The position numbers and the translations under genes are program-made. A DNA stretch of 64,000 nucleotides from Tiliqua scincoides. Lineage: Eukaryota; Chordata; Lepidosauria; Squamata; Scincidae. Positions 51,121-64,000 of the stretch are shown piece by piece. The notes beneath the pieces were generated by a model. It saw nothing but the letters and a program-made list of their open reading frames with translations. It did not search any database and was not told the DNA's origin. Each line of letters opens with the position of its first letter. Position 1 is the stretch's first letter. Location: the NCBI RefSeq assembly GCF_035046505.1, contig NC_089822.1, positions 267,851,024-267,915,023 of the forward strand, in the 5' to 3' direction.

Positions 51121-53480
51121 GGGAACATAAGAACAGCTTCGCTGGATCAGGCCATAAGCCCATCTAGTCCAGCTTCCTGGATCTCACAGCGGCCCACCAA
51201 ATGCCCAAGGAGCACATCTGATAACAAGAGACCTCATCCTGGTGCCCTCCCCTGTATCTGGTCCATTTCTAAATCAGCAGGTTGCACATAAACATCATGT
51301 CTTGTAACCTGTAATGGATTTCTCCTCCAGAAATGTGTCCAATCCCCTTTTAAAGGCATCTAGGCCAGATGCCAGCACATCCTGTGCCAAGGAGTTCCAC
51401 AGACTAACTACATGCTGACTAAAGAAATATAAGAACATAAGAACATACAGCCCCACTGGATCAGGCCATAGGCCCATCTAGTCCAGCTTCCTGTATCTCA
51501 CAGCGGCCCACCAAATGCCCCAGGGAGCACACCAGATAACAGGAGACCTGCATCCTGGTGCCCTCCCTTGCGTCTGGCATTCTGACATAGCCCATTTCTA
51601 AACTCAGGAGGTTGCACATACACATCTTGGCTTGTACCCCGTAATGGATTTTTCTTCCAGAAATCTGTCCAATCCCCTCTTAAAGGCATCCAGGCTAGAT
51701 GCCAGCACCACATCCTGTGGCAAGGAGTTCCACAGACCAACCACACGCTGAGTAAAGAAATATTTTCTTTTCTCTGTCCTAACCCGCCCAACACTCAATT
51801 TTAGTGGATGTCCCCTGGTTCTGGTGTTATGTGAGAGTGTAAAAAGCACCTCTGTATCCACTCTGTCCATCCCCTGCATAATTTTGTATGTCTCAATCAT
51901 GTCCCCCCTGAGCTTCTTTTCTAGGCTGAAGAGGCCCTAACGCCATAGCCTTTCGTCATAAGGAAGGTGCCCCAGCTCAGTAATCATCTTAGTCGCTCTC
52001 TTTTGCACCTTCTCCATTTCCACTATGTCTTTTTTGAGATGCAGCGACCAGAACTAGACACAATACTCCAGGTGTGGCCTTACCATAGATTTGTACAACG
52101 GCATTATAATATTAGCCGTTTTATTCTCAATACCTTTGCTAATGATCCCAAGCATAGAATTGGCCCTCTTCACTGCCGCCGCACATTGGGTCAACACCTT
52201 CATCGACCTGTCCACCACCACCCCAAGATCTCTCTCCTGATCTGTCACAGACAGCTCAGAACCCATCAGCCTATATCTAAAGTTTGGATTTTTTGCCCCA
52301 ATGTGCAGGACTTTACACTTACTGACATTGAAGCGCATCTGCCATTTTGTTGCCCATTCTGCCAGTCTGGAGAGATCCTTCTGGAGCTCCTCACAATCAC
52401 TTCTGGTCTTCACCACTCGGAAAAGTTTGGTGTCGTCTGCAAACTTTGCCACCTTGCTGCTCAACCCTGACTCCAGGTCATTTATGAAGAGCTTGAAGAG
52501 CACTGGTCCCAGGACAGATCCTTGGAGCACACCGCTTTTCACCTCTCTCCAATGTGAAAATTGCCCATTGACACCCACTGTCTGTTTCCTGGTTTTCAAC
52601 CAGGTCTCCATCCAGGAGAGGACCTGCCCTCTAATTCCCTGACTGTGGAGTTTTCTCAGCAGCCTTTGATGAGGGACCATGTCAAACGCCTTCTGAGAGT
52701 CCAGATATATAATGTCTACGGGTTCTCCCGCATCCACATGCCTGTTGGCCTTTTCAAAGAATTCTAAAAGGTTTGTGAGGCAAGACTTACCCTTACAGAA
52801 GCCAGGCTGATTCTCCCTCAGCAAGGCCTGTTCGTCTGTGTTTTGAGATTCTATCTTTGATGAGGCATCCCACCATCTTACCTGGCATAGATGTTAGGCT
52901 GACCGGTCTACAGTTTCCCAGGTCCCCCCACCTTCCTTTTTTAAAGATCAGTGTGACATTTGCTGTCCTCCAATCCTCTGGCACCGCGGCCATTTTAAGG
53001 GACAAGTTGCCTAGTTTAGTCAAGAAATCAGCAACTTCATTCTTCAACTTCTTTATAACTCTTGGGTGGATGCCATCGGGGCCCGGTGACTTATGGATCT
53101 TTAATTTATCAATGAGGTCTGAAACATCTTCTCTTTCAACCTCTATCTGACTTAATTCCTTGGTCAGGAGGGTCTGTTGGGGCAGCGGTATCTGCCCGAG
53201 GTCTTCTGCCATGAAGACAGATGGAAAGAACTCATTTAATTTCTCTGCCATCTCTAAGTCTCCTTTTATCTCCTCTTTCCCTCCCTCACCATCCGGAGGG
53301 CCAACCACTTCTCTGGCGGGTTTCCTGCTTCTAACATATTTGGAGAAGCTTTTATTATTCTCCTTAATGCTGCTGGCCATGTGTTCCTCATAGTCTCTCT
53401 CGGCCTCCCGTATCACCTTCTTACATTTCTTTTGCCACAGTTGATGTTCCTTTCTATTCTCCTCAATAGGACAAGACTTC
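51121..53480 (-). mobile_element. CR1 LINE string in unit C intron
   Basis: 51121-51428 is one 3' end. 51430-53480 is a longer copy covering the RT region ([47 protein letters not shown]) through the C-terminus and 3' tail. Minus orientation, with scattered breaks. Confidence 0.88.
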
Positions 53481-53493
53481 TATTTAGCCTTTA

Positions 53494-53876
53494 TATGTTG
53501 GCAACCTTCAGTCTCAAGAGACTATGGTATCGCGCTCTGAAAGGTGGTTTTGGAACATCGTCTAGTGTGGCTGAAAAGGCCAATCCGGGAGTGACAATCC
53601 CTTCCACAACGGGAGCAAGTGCAGTCTGTCCCTCGTCTGTCTCCCTGGCTATGGGCCTTCCTTCTTTGCCTCTTAGCCTCAGACTGTTGGCACAGTGTCT
53701 CTTCAAACTGGGAAAGGCCATGCTGCACAGCCTGCCTCCAAGAGGACCGCTCAGAGGCCAGGGTTTCCCACTTGTTGAGGTCCATCCCTAAGGCCTTCAG
53801 ATCCCTCTTGCAGATGTCCTTGTATCGCAGCTGTGGTCTACCTGTAGGGCGCTTTCCTTGCACGAGTTCTCCATTT
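53494..53876 (-). mobile_element. LINE family 2 inserted in CR1
   Basis: 5'-truncated copy flanked by ATTTAGCCTTTA on both sides (about 53481-53493 and 53874-53886), a target duplication of about 12 bp in CR1 sequence. So it is younger than the CR1 copy. Confidence 0.85.
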
Positions 53877-54093
53877 AGCCTTTACGGCCTCTCTAACTTG
53901 GCTGGTTAGCCATGCGGGCACCTCCTAGACTTAGTCGAGCTTCTTCCTTTGCGGTACACAGTTCTCCAGGGCCTCTATTACTGTTGTTTTAAGCAGCCTC
54001 CATGCACTCTGGAGAGATTAGACTCTTTTTACCTTCCCTTTCAACCTACTTCTAACCAGCCTCCTCATTTGAGGGAAGTCCGCCCGTCGGAAG
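53877..54093 (-). mobile_element. CR1 endonuclease-RT linker, unit C
   Basis: Continues the CR1 copy interrupted at 53480. Equivalent of 30640-30965. Confidence 0.75.
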
Positions 54094-56590
<2,497 letters not shown>

Positions 56591-57241
56591 CACATCTCCA
56601 ATCAAACATGGAGAGGAGAACTGAAGTGGGGGGAACCAGACACTTTCCTGCAGACTCAATGCTTCCTGTACACTTGGCATTTCCAGAGTTTAAAAATGCA
56701 GTCAAGCGACCAGCCGAGTATTTAAGTTTATAGTTAATCAGAATGATGACAATGAGCATCACACACAATGTCTCCTGCCAGAAGACCCCCTGTGCAGTCC
56801 CTCCCCATGTCACAGAGCCCCCTGCCAGATCTTGCGGAGACCCCTCCTGCACACAGCACAGGCAGCCAGCTCTCTGCAGCCTCAGTCCTTGTGTCCTGTG
56901 TAGCTTTCACAAAAACCTGGGTCTGGAGGGTTCAGATGTGTTGTTCTGTTCAATCTCCTGCTCAGTGTAGGAATTCCACACAGGTGGCTGCCCAGAAGGC
57001 CACAGCAAGGAGAGCCCACCCACACTGTTTAACTGAGTCTACTTAAGGCTGTCGCCTTTTCCCACATGGCAAACTTTCCAGCATCTAGGGCTGCGTTTAT
57101 CTCAGCATGTGCAGGATTCACAGCAGAGGTGAAAAGGATTTTCAAAAAAACTCAAGACTCAGGGGATTGAGAAAGCAGCCCCCACGCCTCAGGCCTGTTT
57201 GAGAAAGGGGCCCAGTTGAAACACACCCCATTAGTCCTTAC

Positions 57242-57356
57242 CCCACAGCTCAGCACTCCTGGCAGCCTCGGGCTGGTGCCCCCCGAACTCCAGCCCCTGA
57301 CTGGGGTCCAGCGAAGCCTTCTCTGGGGAGTCAGCCCCAGTTTCCAACAGCGCCCC
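57242..57356 (-). CDS. Linker exon 2 of unit C
   Basis: 115 bp with the same acceptor, donor and phases as unit B, one S-P-E-K-A-S difference. The next exon (linker 3) is missing: about 1.4 kb present in unit B between 33490 and 34910 is absent near 57150. Confidence 0.65.
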
Positions 57357-57469
57357 CTGCACAGAAACAGGAGTCAGGATCTGGGCAGGGAACAGGGAAG
57401 GAGGCTGGCAAAGGGGTGGGCGGGGCAAGTGGACAAGTCCCCACTCCGGGATGATTTCCCCCTGAAAGC

Positions 57470-57645
57470 TCTGCAAGCGCCCTTGGTGTGCTGCCCTGTC
57501 TGGAGCCACTGGCGGCAGAGCCCGCGGGGCCCCTGGTTGTGGGCGGCATCGGGGCCCTGGATCCTCTGCACCAGCTTCTGCCAGAACTCCTTGTCCCTTT
57601 CGGAGTCTGCTTCCTCCCTCTGGGGTCCCTGCCCCAAGGCGCCTC
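57470..57645 (-). pseudogene. SCAN remnant of unit C
   Basis: Keeps KEFWQKLVQRIQGPDAAH and LCRQWLQTGQHTK, but the sequence then jumps past the rest of the domain (the LLVLERLLTLLPPEV helices are gone). Not a working SCAN domain. Confidence 0.8.
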
Positions 57646-57939
57646 CACAGCACTTCTCCAGATGCTGACAGGCAGGACAGCTGAGCCTGGCGGGTCAAGA
57701 CTTGGTCAGGAACAGACTCTGGAGGCCCCACAGGAGGGTCCCTGCCAAGCCCGCAGGAAGACCGGGAGGAGCTGGAGCCAGCAAGGCGGGGCAGGCGGGA
57801 CAGATCAGGGGGCCTGGGGAGGCTCCTTCCTGGCAGCCCGAGGCGGGGGGGGGAATAGCTCTCATCTGCCCCATCACAGGACGCGGCTGTGCATCTGGGG
57901 GGGGAAGTGAGTTGCAAGAAGGAAGCAGGCAGTGAGCAG

Positions 57940-58340
57940 TGCGGGGGTGTCTTGGGCGGGGGTCTGGCCGGGCTACGGAGGGGGCGGGGGTGCAGGAGCC
58001 CCGCCGGACTGGTCCTTCCCGGGGGGCTTTGGAGGCCCGGTCCCCCTTACCTGCAGCCCGCTGTCCTCCGCCCGCCTCGTCCTCCTCTTCCGCAGCGCTC
58101 CCGGCCGCGGCTGCCGCCTACTGGTGCAGGCGGAGCGGGAGGACCGGTGCCTGCGGGCGATGAGCCGCGCCTGCCTGCCCGCCCGGCCCGGGGGCTTCCC
58201 GAGCAGAGCCAGGGCGGACTGGAGGCTCCTCGCGGCAGGGACTGGAGCTGCCCTCGCCCTCCTGCAACCTGTGCGGGGAACGGGCTGGGGAAGGGCCTGA
58301 GCACGCGCCCAGCCTGCACGCGTGAAGCAGCCCCAGTGCA
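57940..58340 (-). promoter_or_regulatory. CpG-rich promoter and first exon, unit C
   Basis: As in A and B; donor CTGCAG|GTAAGG with the exon ending at 58051. CpG and GC boxes retained. Confidence 0.6.
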
Positions 58341-58719
58341 GCTCCCTCCGGGAGTCCCGCCCCTCCAGCAGCGCCCTCTGCCCTCCTGCCCGCCGTCCTG
58401 GGCAGTGCCACTAAGCCAAAGCGCCCGCGAGGGTCGTCCAGCGCCACTGAGGGCCAGGAGTGGAGGGGCTCGTGGGCCGTGAGGGAGCAGCGCATGCAGG
58501 TCCTGGAGCCAGCGCCAGTCCCGGGCCGGAGCATCTCCCACTGACGCCGCTTCACACTAAGTTGGGGTCCTTCGGCACATCCCGGCACTCCAGCTTGATT
58601 CGAGTTGTGCCAAACTGGCTTTGAACCAGTCTGGTGAGAGCTGCGTGTGCCACAAGCGTGCCCTGAAAACACAACGTGTCCCGTGGCTGAAGGTCCCTGA
58701 TCTGCTGCTATATCTAAAC

Positions 58720-59047
58720 ATAAGAGCAGCAGAAGAGCCCCACTGAATCAGGCCAAAGACCCATCTAGTCCAGCTTCCTGTATCTCACAGCGCCCCACCA
58801 AATGCCCCAGGGAGCACACAAGACAGCAAGAGACCTGCATTCTGGTGTCCTCCCTTGCATCTGCCATTCTGATGTAGCCCATTTCTAAAATCAGGAGGTT
58901 GCACATGCACATCATGGCTTGTACCCCGTAATGGATTTTTCTTCCAGAAATCTGTCCAATCCCCTCTTAAAGGCATCCAGGCCAGATGCTGTCACCACAT
59001 CCTGTGTCAAGGAGTTCCACAGACTAATTACATGCTGGGCACAGAAA
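58720..59047 (-). mobile_element. CR1 3' end upstream of unit C
   Basis: Orthologous to 9362 and 36865. Truncated where the hAT sequence starts. Confidence 0.8.
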
Positions 59048-59412
59048 GTTGGGAGAGAATCAATTTACATTTAACATTTGAATAAATTTACATAAATGAA
59101 TTTATTAGAGATTTACTTATATAAATGAATGACAGTCTTGCAGTAGCTCAAGACCTATAAAAGGCCTTTCCTTCGCTGCTGCTGCTGCTGCATCACAGAC
59201 GTGAAGTAGTAGTAAAGAAGTAGCAAGTAGTGGAGGGAGCCCTCGTCCCACAGCTCAGGCGAGAGGTCGAACAGTCATCCTCGCGGTGAGAGCAGTTGCG
59301 TCAGGCCAGCAAAGGCTCCAGCAAGTCTCCAGAGGGCCGTAGGCTCAGGGAGACTGGGGGCTGCCTGTGGGCCGGATTGGGAGCACCCAAGGGCTGCAAG
59401 TGGCCCCAGGAT
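59048..59412 (-). mobile_element. Non-autonomous hAT element, copy 3 (partial, inverted)
   Basis: Matches 24-487 in reverse, from the AATTTACATT block to GCAAGTGGCCCCAGG. Both termini are missing. Confidence 0.7.
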
Positions 59413-59815
59413 CTGTCCCCTGATCTGTCACAGACAGCTCAGAACCCACCAGCCATTCGTTTTCAGTCCCATTCACATGACCTCCTGATTTTAGAAATGG
59501 GCTATGTCAGAATGCCAGATACAAGGGAGGGCAGCAGAATGAGGTCTCTCTTATCTGGTGTGCTCCCTGGGGCATTTGGTGGGCCGCTGTGAGATACAGG
59601 AAGCTGAACTAGATGGGCCTATGGCCTGATCCAGTGGGGCTGTTCTTATGTTCTTACATTGAAATGCCCCTGCCATTTTGTGGCCCGTTTTCCCAGTTTG
59701 AAGAGGTCCTTCTGATGCTCCTCACAGTCTCTTCTGGTCTTCACCACTTGTAAAAGTTTGGTGCCATCTGCAAACATGGAAGCCTCGCTGCTTGACCCTG
59801 TCCCCAGGTCATTTA
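59413..59815. mobile_element. CR1 in CR1, opposite orientation
   Basis: A minus-strand CR1 RT piece (59413-59478, then 59656-59815) is split by a plus-strand CR1 3' end at 59479-59655, which finishes with two TTCTTATG units. Confidence 0.7.
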
Positions 59816-59818
59816 TAA

Positions 59819-59900
59819 GGTCCAGTCCTATGCAGCCTTCCAGCACTGATGCCACTGCAATGCAGCCCCGCAGTGAGGAAAAAGGAAATCTTACCTGTGA
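59819..59900. mobile_element. Partial Harbinger-like MITE
   Basis: GTCCAGTCCTATGCAGCC then CCTTCCAGCACTGATG; one end only. Confidence 0.35.
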
Positions 59901-61250
59901 CTCTCCTGTTCTGGGAAGGGGGCGTGTGACCCACCACATAAGGATTGGTCCTTGTCTTCTCACCCCACGCAGCACATGCTGGGTGATCGACAGGGCAGGT
60001 AGACCAAAAATAGGCAGTCAGATCCTTCCCACCTTTCCGTTAATGGGAACTTCCTGCTGACTTACCTGTCTCTCAGTATATGGCTAACCGGCTTTGGTTC
60101 GAGTTCCAACATGGCACCGCCTCAGGCACAGAAGTATTCCCATTTTTCCAGCTTGACTGATCTAGACTGGGGATAGGCACCCTCCTCCTGCAGGAGGAGA
60201 CCTGAACCAGTCCAGCCCTGCCTCCTGCAGAGGGAGGGGCAACCCACGTCCTGACGACTGCCCCCCCTTTTCTCTGAATTCCTTTTTCTCTGTATTCTCT
60301 GTAAAAAGAATTCCCTTTTCTCTGTAAGAGGGAGGGTGGAGCATTAGTCACACATAGGATGTGGCTGAACTGTATGTGAAGGTTGGGACCAGATTGGGTG
60401 TCATCAGGACACTGCCACCTTTACAGGACCTTTCTACCGAAGGTCACCTCCGCCAAGGCTGCCAGATCAATACAATAGTGCCTAGTGAAGGTATTAGGCA
60501 ATGACCATATCTCCCCTTTGCAGATCTAATCGAGGGAAGCCACTCCTTCAAAGGTGGCCAACGTGGCAGCCCCCCCTCCCACCCCGGATGGAATAGGCCA
60601 TAATCCCTGGGGATGGTTCCTTTCCCACGTCTAAGTAGGCCAACTCAGCTGCTAACTTCAGCCATCTGGAGATAGTGGCCCTGGATGCCTGCCTCCACTC
60701 AGCAGGCCCTTGAAACATAACAAAAAGGGGGTCAGTCCTCCTAAACCCCTTTCTGCGTTTCGTATAGCATCAAAGCGTCCTACGGACATCTAACATGTGC
60801 CAGGACCTCTCTTTCAGGTGCACTGGGTTGGGGCAAAATGAGGGCAGTACCAGCTCCTGGGCCCAGTGAAACCAGGTGTTCATTTTCGGTTCAAAGGCCA
60901 GGTCCAGCCACAAAGAACAGCCCCACTGGATCTGGCCTTTGGCCCATCTAGTCCAGCTTCCTGTACCTCACAGTGGCCCACCAAGCTTTGGTTTGGATTG
61001 ACCAAGAGAGCCCCCAGTCTGAGACCCACCTGGCTGAGGTGACCACTACCAGGAGGATGGTCTTTAGCGTTGGCTCTCAGAGCAGAATCTTGGCCATTGG
61101 CTTGAAAGGTGGGGACTTGAGGGCCGCCAGTACCCTGTGGAGGTCCCAACTGGGGAACCTGTATACTATTGGCAGATTAAACTGGGCCATGCCCTTCAAG
61201 CATCTTTTGATGTGTGGCTGGGAGGCCACACTGTGGCCCAGACCCACCCC
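59901..61250 (-). mobile_element. DIRS-like element fossil (tyrosine recombinase part)
   Basis: The minus strand resembles the tyrosine recombinase of DIRS retrotransposons, from about 61245 to 60360. It is followed by noncoding terminal sequence and interrupted by a CR1 tail at about 60905-60985. DIRS elements integrate by recombinase instead of a DDE integrase. It is broken, with several breaks, and only the 3' part of an element is present. Confidence 0.6.
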
Positions 61251-61252
61251 TA

Positions 61253-61325
<73 letters not shown>

Positions 61326-61480
61326 GTATTTATATGACGCCTTTCTGGTCATCGGATGACTCCTGACTTTATTCAAGGTGGTTCACATAGGGTGTCTATC
61401 TCTAAACCCCAAAGGGGATTTTTACAATCACAGAAAGTAACAATTAGTCAAGGGGAGGGTCATCTTTTTTATGGCATTCT
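61253..61480. repeat. (AAT)n microsatellite and tail repeat
   Basis: About 24 AAT units (61253-61324), then TGGTATTTATATGACGCC and AAGGTGGTTCACATAGG, an interspersed repeat tail. Confidence 0.8.
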
Positions 61481-61807
61481 TTGGTTGATTATACTGCTCT
61501 TTGCTTATTGGTCAGTTCTGCAAGCATTGATTTCATTTACATCACCTCGGTTGCAGACTAGGGTGCAAGGACAGAGGGGGAACTGTACCAAAGGAACAAG
61601 GAATCCATTTCCAGGTTTGAACTGCATCTTGATGTTCAGACTGATGTTGGTGTTCAGTTTTGTAAAACTGTCCATTTAACTAATGTGCTCTCCCACATTA
61701 AATGTGTTCTGTTGTGAAATGTTTACACGTTTTTAAAATTTGCTTACTAAACGCAGACCTCCACCCTATGGCCAAAGAAGCTTTTGGGTGGTCCTCAGTA
61801 TTGTGTT

Positions 61808-62620
61808 GTTGTTGGCAACCTTCAGTCTCGAAAGACTCTGATATCGCGCTCTGAATGGTGGTTCTGGAACAGCGTCTAGTGTGGCTGAAAAGACCAATTC
61901 GGGAGTGACAATCTCTTTCACACTGGGAGCAAGTGCAGTCTGTCCCTGGTCTGTTTCCCTGGCTGTGGGCCTTCCTTCTTTGCCTCTTTGCCTCAGTCTG
62001 TTGGCCAAGTGTCTCTTCAAACTGGGAAAGGCCATGCTGCACAGCCTGCCTCCAAGCGGGCCGCTCAGAGGCCAGGGTTTCCCACTTGTTGAGGTCCATC
62101 CCTAAGGCCTTCAGATCCCTCTTGCAGATGTCCTTGTATCGCAGCTGTGGTCTACCTGTAGGGCGCTTTCCTTGCACGAGTTCTCCATAGAGGAGATCCT
62201 TTGGGATCTGGCCATCATCCATTCTCACGACATGACCAAGCCAACGTAGGCATCTCTGTTTCAGCAGTGCATACATGCTAGGGATTCCAGCACGTTCCAG
62301 GACTGTGTTGTTAGGAACTTTGTCCTGCCAGGTGATGCCGAGAATGCGTCGGAGGCAGCGCATGTGGAAAGCGTTCAGTTTCCTCTCCTGTTGTGAGCGG
62401 AGAGTCCATGACTTGCTGCAGTACAGAAGTGTACTCAGGACGCAAGCTCTGTAGACCTGGATCTTGGTATGTTGCGTTAGCTAACTCTGCTTTAAAGAAT
62501 ACTCTGGTAAACAGAAGGGCACCCTGGTGGAACTTGTGAATGTTATGGCAGCGCATGTGAATGTGGAGGCAGCGCATGTGGAAAGCATTCAGTTTCCTCT
62601 CCTGTTGTGAGCAAAGTGTA
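61808..62620 (-). mobile_element. LINE family 2, longest copy
   Basis: The minus strand encodes RCLRRILGITWQDKVPNN through DLNKWETLASERPAWRQ to CSQCERDCHSRIGLFSHTR. TCCTCAGTAT lies on both sides (about 61795 and 62619), a probable target duplication. The 5' end repeats an internal stretch (CATGCGCTGCC ... CACATGCGCTGCC). Confidence 0.8.
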
Positions 62621-62747
62621 TCCTCAGTATCAGTACAACGTTAAATGCTATCTCTTAGCATCAAATTTGCTGCAGAAGGTCCACAGGTGTGCTGCAGTTG
62701 AAAATAGCTGAAAAACTCTGTTTCTAGGGTAACTGTTTGTATTAACG

Positions 62748-63092
62748 CAGTGTTTCTCAAACTGTGGGTCATGAGACAATTTCAGGTGGGTCTCCATTCA
62801 TTTCAATATTTTATTTTTAATACATTAGCCTTGATGCTACCCTGATAAGTGACTGCATTTGGGGAAATGTCACAGATCTGTATGTTTGAACAGGCTACTA
62901 TGAAGATGCTTTTAACAGTGATAGTAAATGGGACTTACTCCTTGGTAAGTGTGAGTAGGATTGCAGCCTAGGATTGTTAAAAATTTTCCTGTTTGATTAT
63001 GTCACTTCCGGTCATGACATCACTTCTGGTGCGTCCTGACAGATTCTCATTCTAAAAAGTGGGTCCCGGTGCTAAAGGAGCGAGAATCACTG
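62748..63092. mobile_element. hAT MITE (CAGTGTTTCTCAAAC family)
   Basis: Left end CAGTGTTTCTCAAACTGTGG, right end GAGCGAGAATCACTG. The flanking octamers TATTAACG and TAGTAATG match at 6 of 8. Confidence 0.7.
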
Positions 63093-63794
63093 TAGTAATG
63101 AATTGTCTGTTCCTCCAGCAGCCCAGAGCCCTAGAAACAGCAAACCCTGGGCGCGTCTCCAGGAAGCCAGAAGTGACATCACAAGAGGCTAAGACTATAG
63201 AGAACACAATAGAGGTCAGTTGTATGTGAGAAGAAAAAAACTGAAAATCACTGGCTTAGAGGAATGTGCATATTTCAAAGAAAGAGATTGTCAGGATTGT
63301 TCTATTTATTGAATCTGGGAATCTAAGAAAGCACTAGGATTTTGACTCTGCTATGGAATAATTGAGATAAAATTAAATAAATATTGGATAAGTGCAATGA
63401 AGAAAAAGCATAATTATAATGGCTTGACAATGTATGTTGGGCTTTTTGTTGTTCTGTTTGGTTTTAATGCGTTCACTTATTGTTGTGATACACTGTACAT
63501 TTTATTTTGGAGCTTTGTAAACCTTCTTGGACATTTGCTTTGGCATGGAAAAGGCGGGATATAAATTTTTTCAAATGAATAAATAAAAGGGTAAAACTAA
63601 AGGTGATATTTGCATATTTGTTACTAATGGAGTTAAAGCCCAATACCATAGGAACATATTTTAAAACAAATGACTATATGCAAATTGTAGGAGAGAGAGA
63701 GAGATCGATCAGAAAAGGCCATCAAATGTTTCCCAAGCAAATATGCAGCCTGGTAAGGAGTGTGTATGTGTTGGGGGGGGGGCCTAGTCATAGC
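63093..63794. other. No supported gene
   Basis: AT-rich flank; 63520-63600 resembles a SINE tail (GGCGGGATATAAATTT followed by AATAAATAAA). Confidence 0.4.
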
Positions 63795-63981
63795 CAGTGA
63801 CATAGCTAGAGCGGGTGCAAAGCATTAAGAGAAGTCCTTCTCTTCTCTGGAGCCATTCTCCCCTCCTTTGGAGCCCCCCACCTGGAATGGCTTGAAGGGG
63901 GTAGAGAAAGGGACTGCTTGCATGCCACATTGAAGCTCCCTGCAAAACTTAACACTTTGCCCCCCTCTAGCTACGCCACTG
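63795..63981. mobile_element. hAT fold-back element with perfect duplication
   Basis: 187 bp from CAGTGACATAGCTAGAGC to CTCTAGCTACGCCACTG, flanked by an exact 8-bp repeat GTCATAGC (63787-63794 and 63982-63989). It is the cleanest member of this family here. Confidence 0.88.
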
Positions 63982-64000
63982 GTCATAGCTATGGCATGCA

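Overview
The window is nuclear DNA of a vertebrate, most likely a squamate reptile (lizard lineage). The call rests on the repeats: dense CR1 LINEs with a (TTCTTATG)n 3' tail, R4/Dong-like LINE pieces, many small hAT elements, and short palindromic elements ending in GGGCGCAATCCTAACC. The genes agree: tandem SCAN-KRAB-C2H2 zinc-finger genes and an MHC class II beta copy. There is one 200-base assembly gap at 14854-15053.

The backbone is three paralogous zinc-finger units, all on the minus strand, called A, B and C here. Unit A runs from 3592 to about 9.3 kb, unit B from 22.6 to about 36.9 kb, and unit C from 46.0 to about 58.7 kb. Read 5' to 3' on the minus strand, each has or had a CpG-rich first exon with a clear donor, a SCAN exon, one or two linker exons, a KRAB-A exon, and one long last exon with the finger array. 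Splice phases agree across the set: linker 2 ends in phase 1, linker 3 runs phase 1 to 0, KRAB runs 0 to 1, and the finger exon starts in phase 1. The finger exons are open, with 14, 19 and 15 fingers. The front exons are decaying. All three SCAN exons show damage, and two share a frame slip at the same point. The KRAB exon of A has lost its acceptor side, and C has lost linker exon 3 and half of SCAN. Ahead of the fingers, a 165-residue module occurs once in A, twice in B and three times in C.

Unit B looks like a recombinant. Its KRAB/finger half shares a solo-LTR insertion with A that C lacks. Its SCAN half shares with C a nearly identical CR1 block of about 2.4 kb (about 30.97-33.43 versus 54.61-57.06 kb). 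That block contains a 3-finger fragment of a unit-C-like gene inserted into a scrambled CR1 and flanked by a perfect 15-bp direct repeat.

Between B and C lies a plus-strand MHC class II beta pseudogene (37616-39183, possible extra exon at 40226). Between A and B lies an unrelated plus-strand zinc-finger last exon (15651-16438). The rest is mobile-element debris: hAT elements with 8-bp duplications, solo LTRs, a DIRS-like tyrosine-recombinase fossil, CR1 and another LINE family, tRNA-derived SINE sequence and AAT/GTT microsatellites. Stretches where I saw nothing are listed as such.
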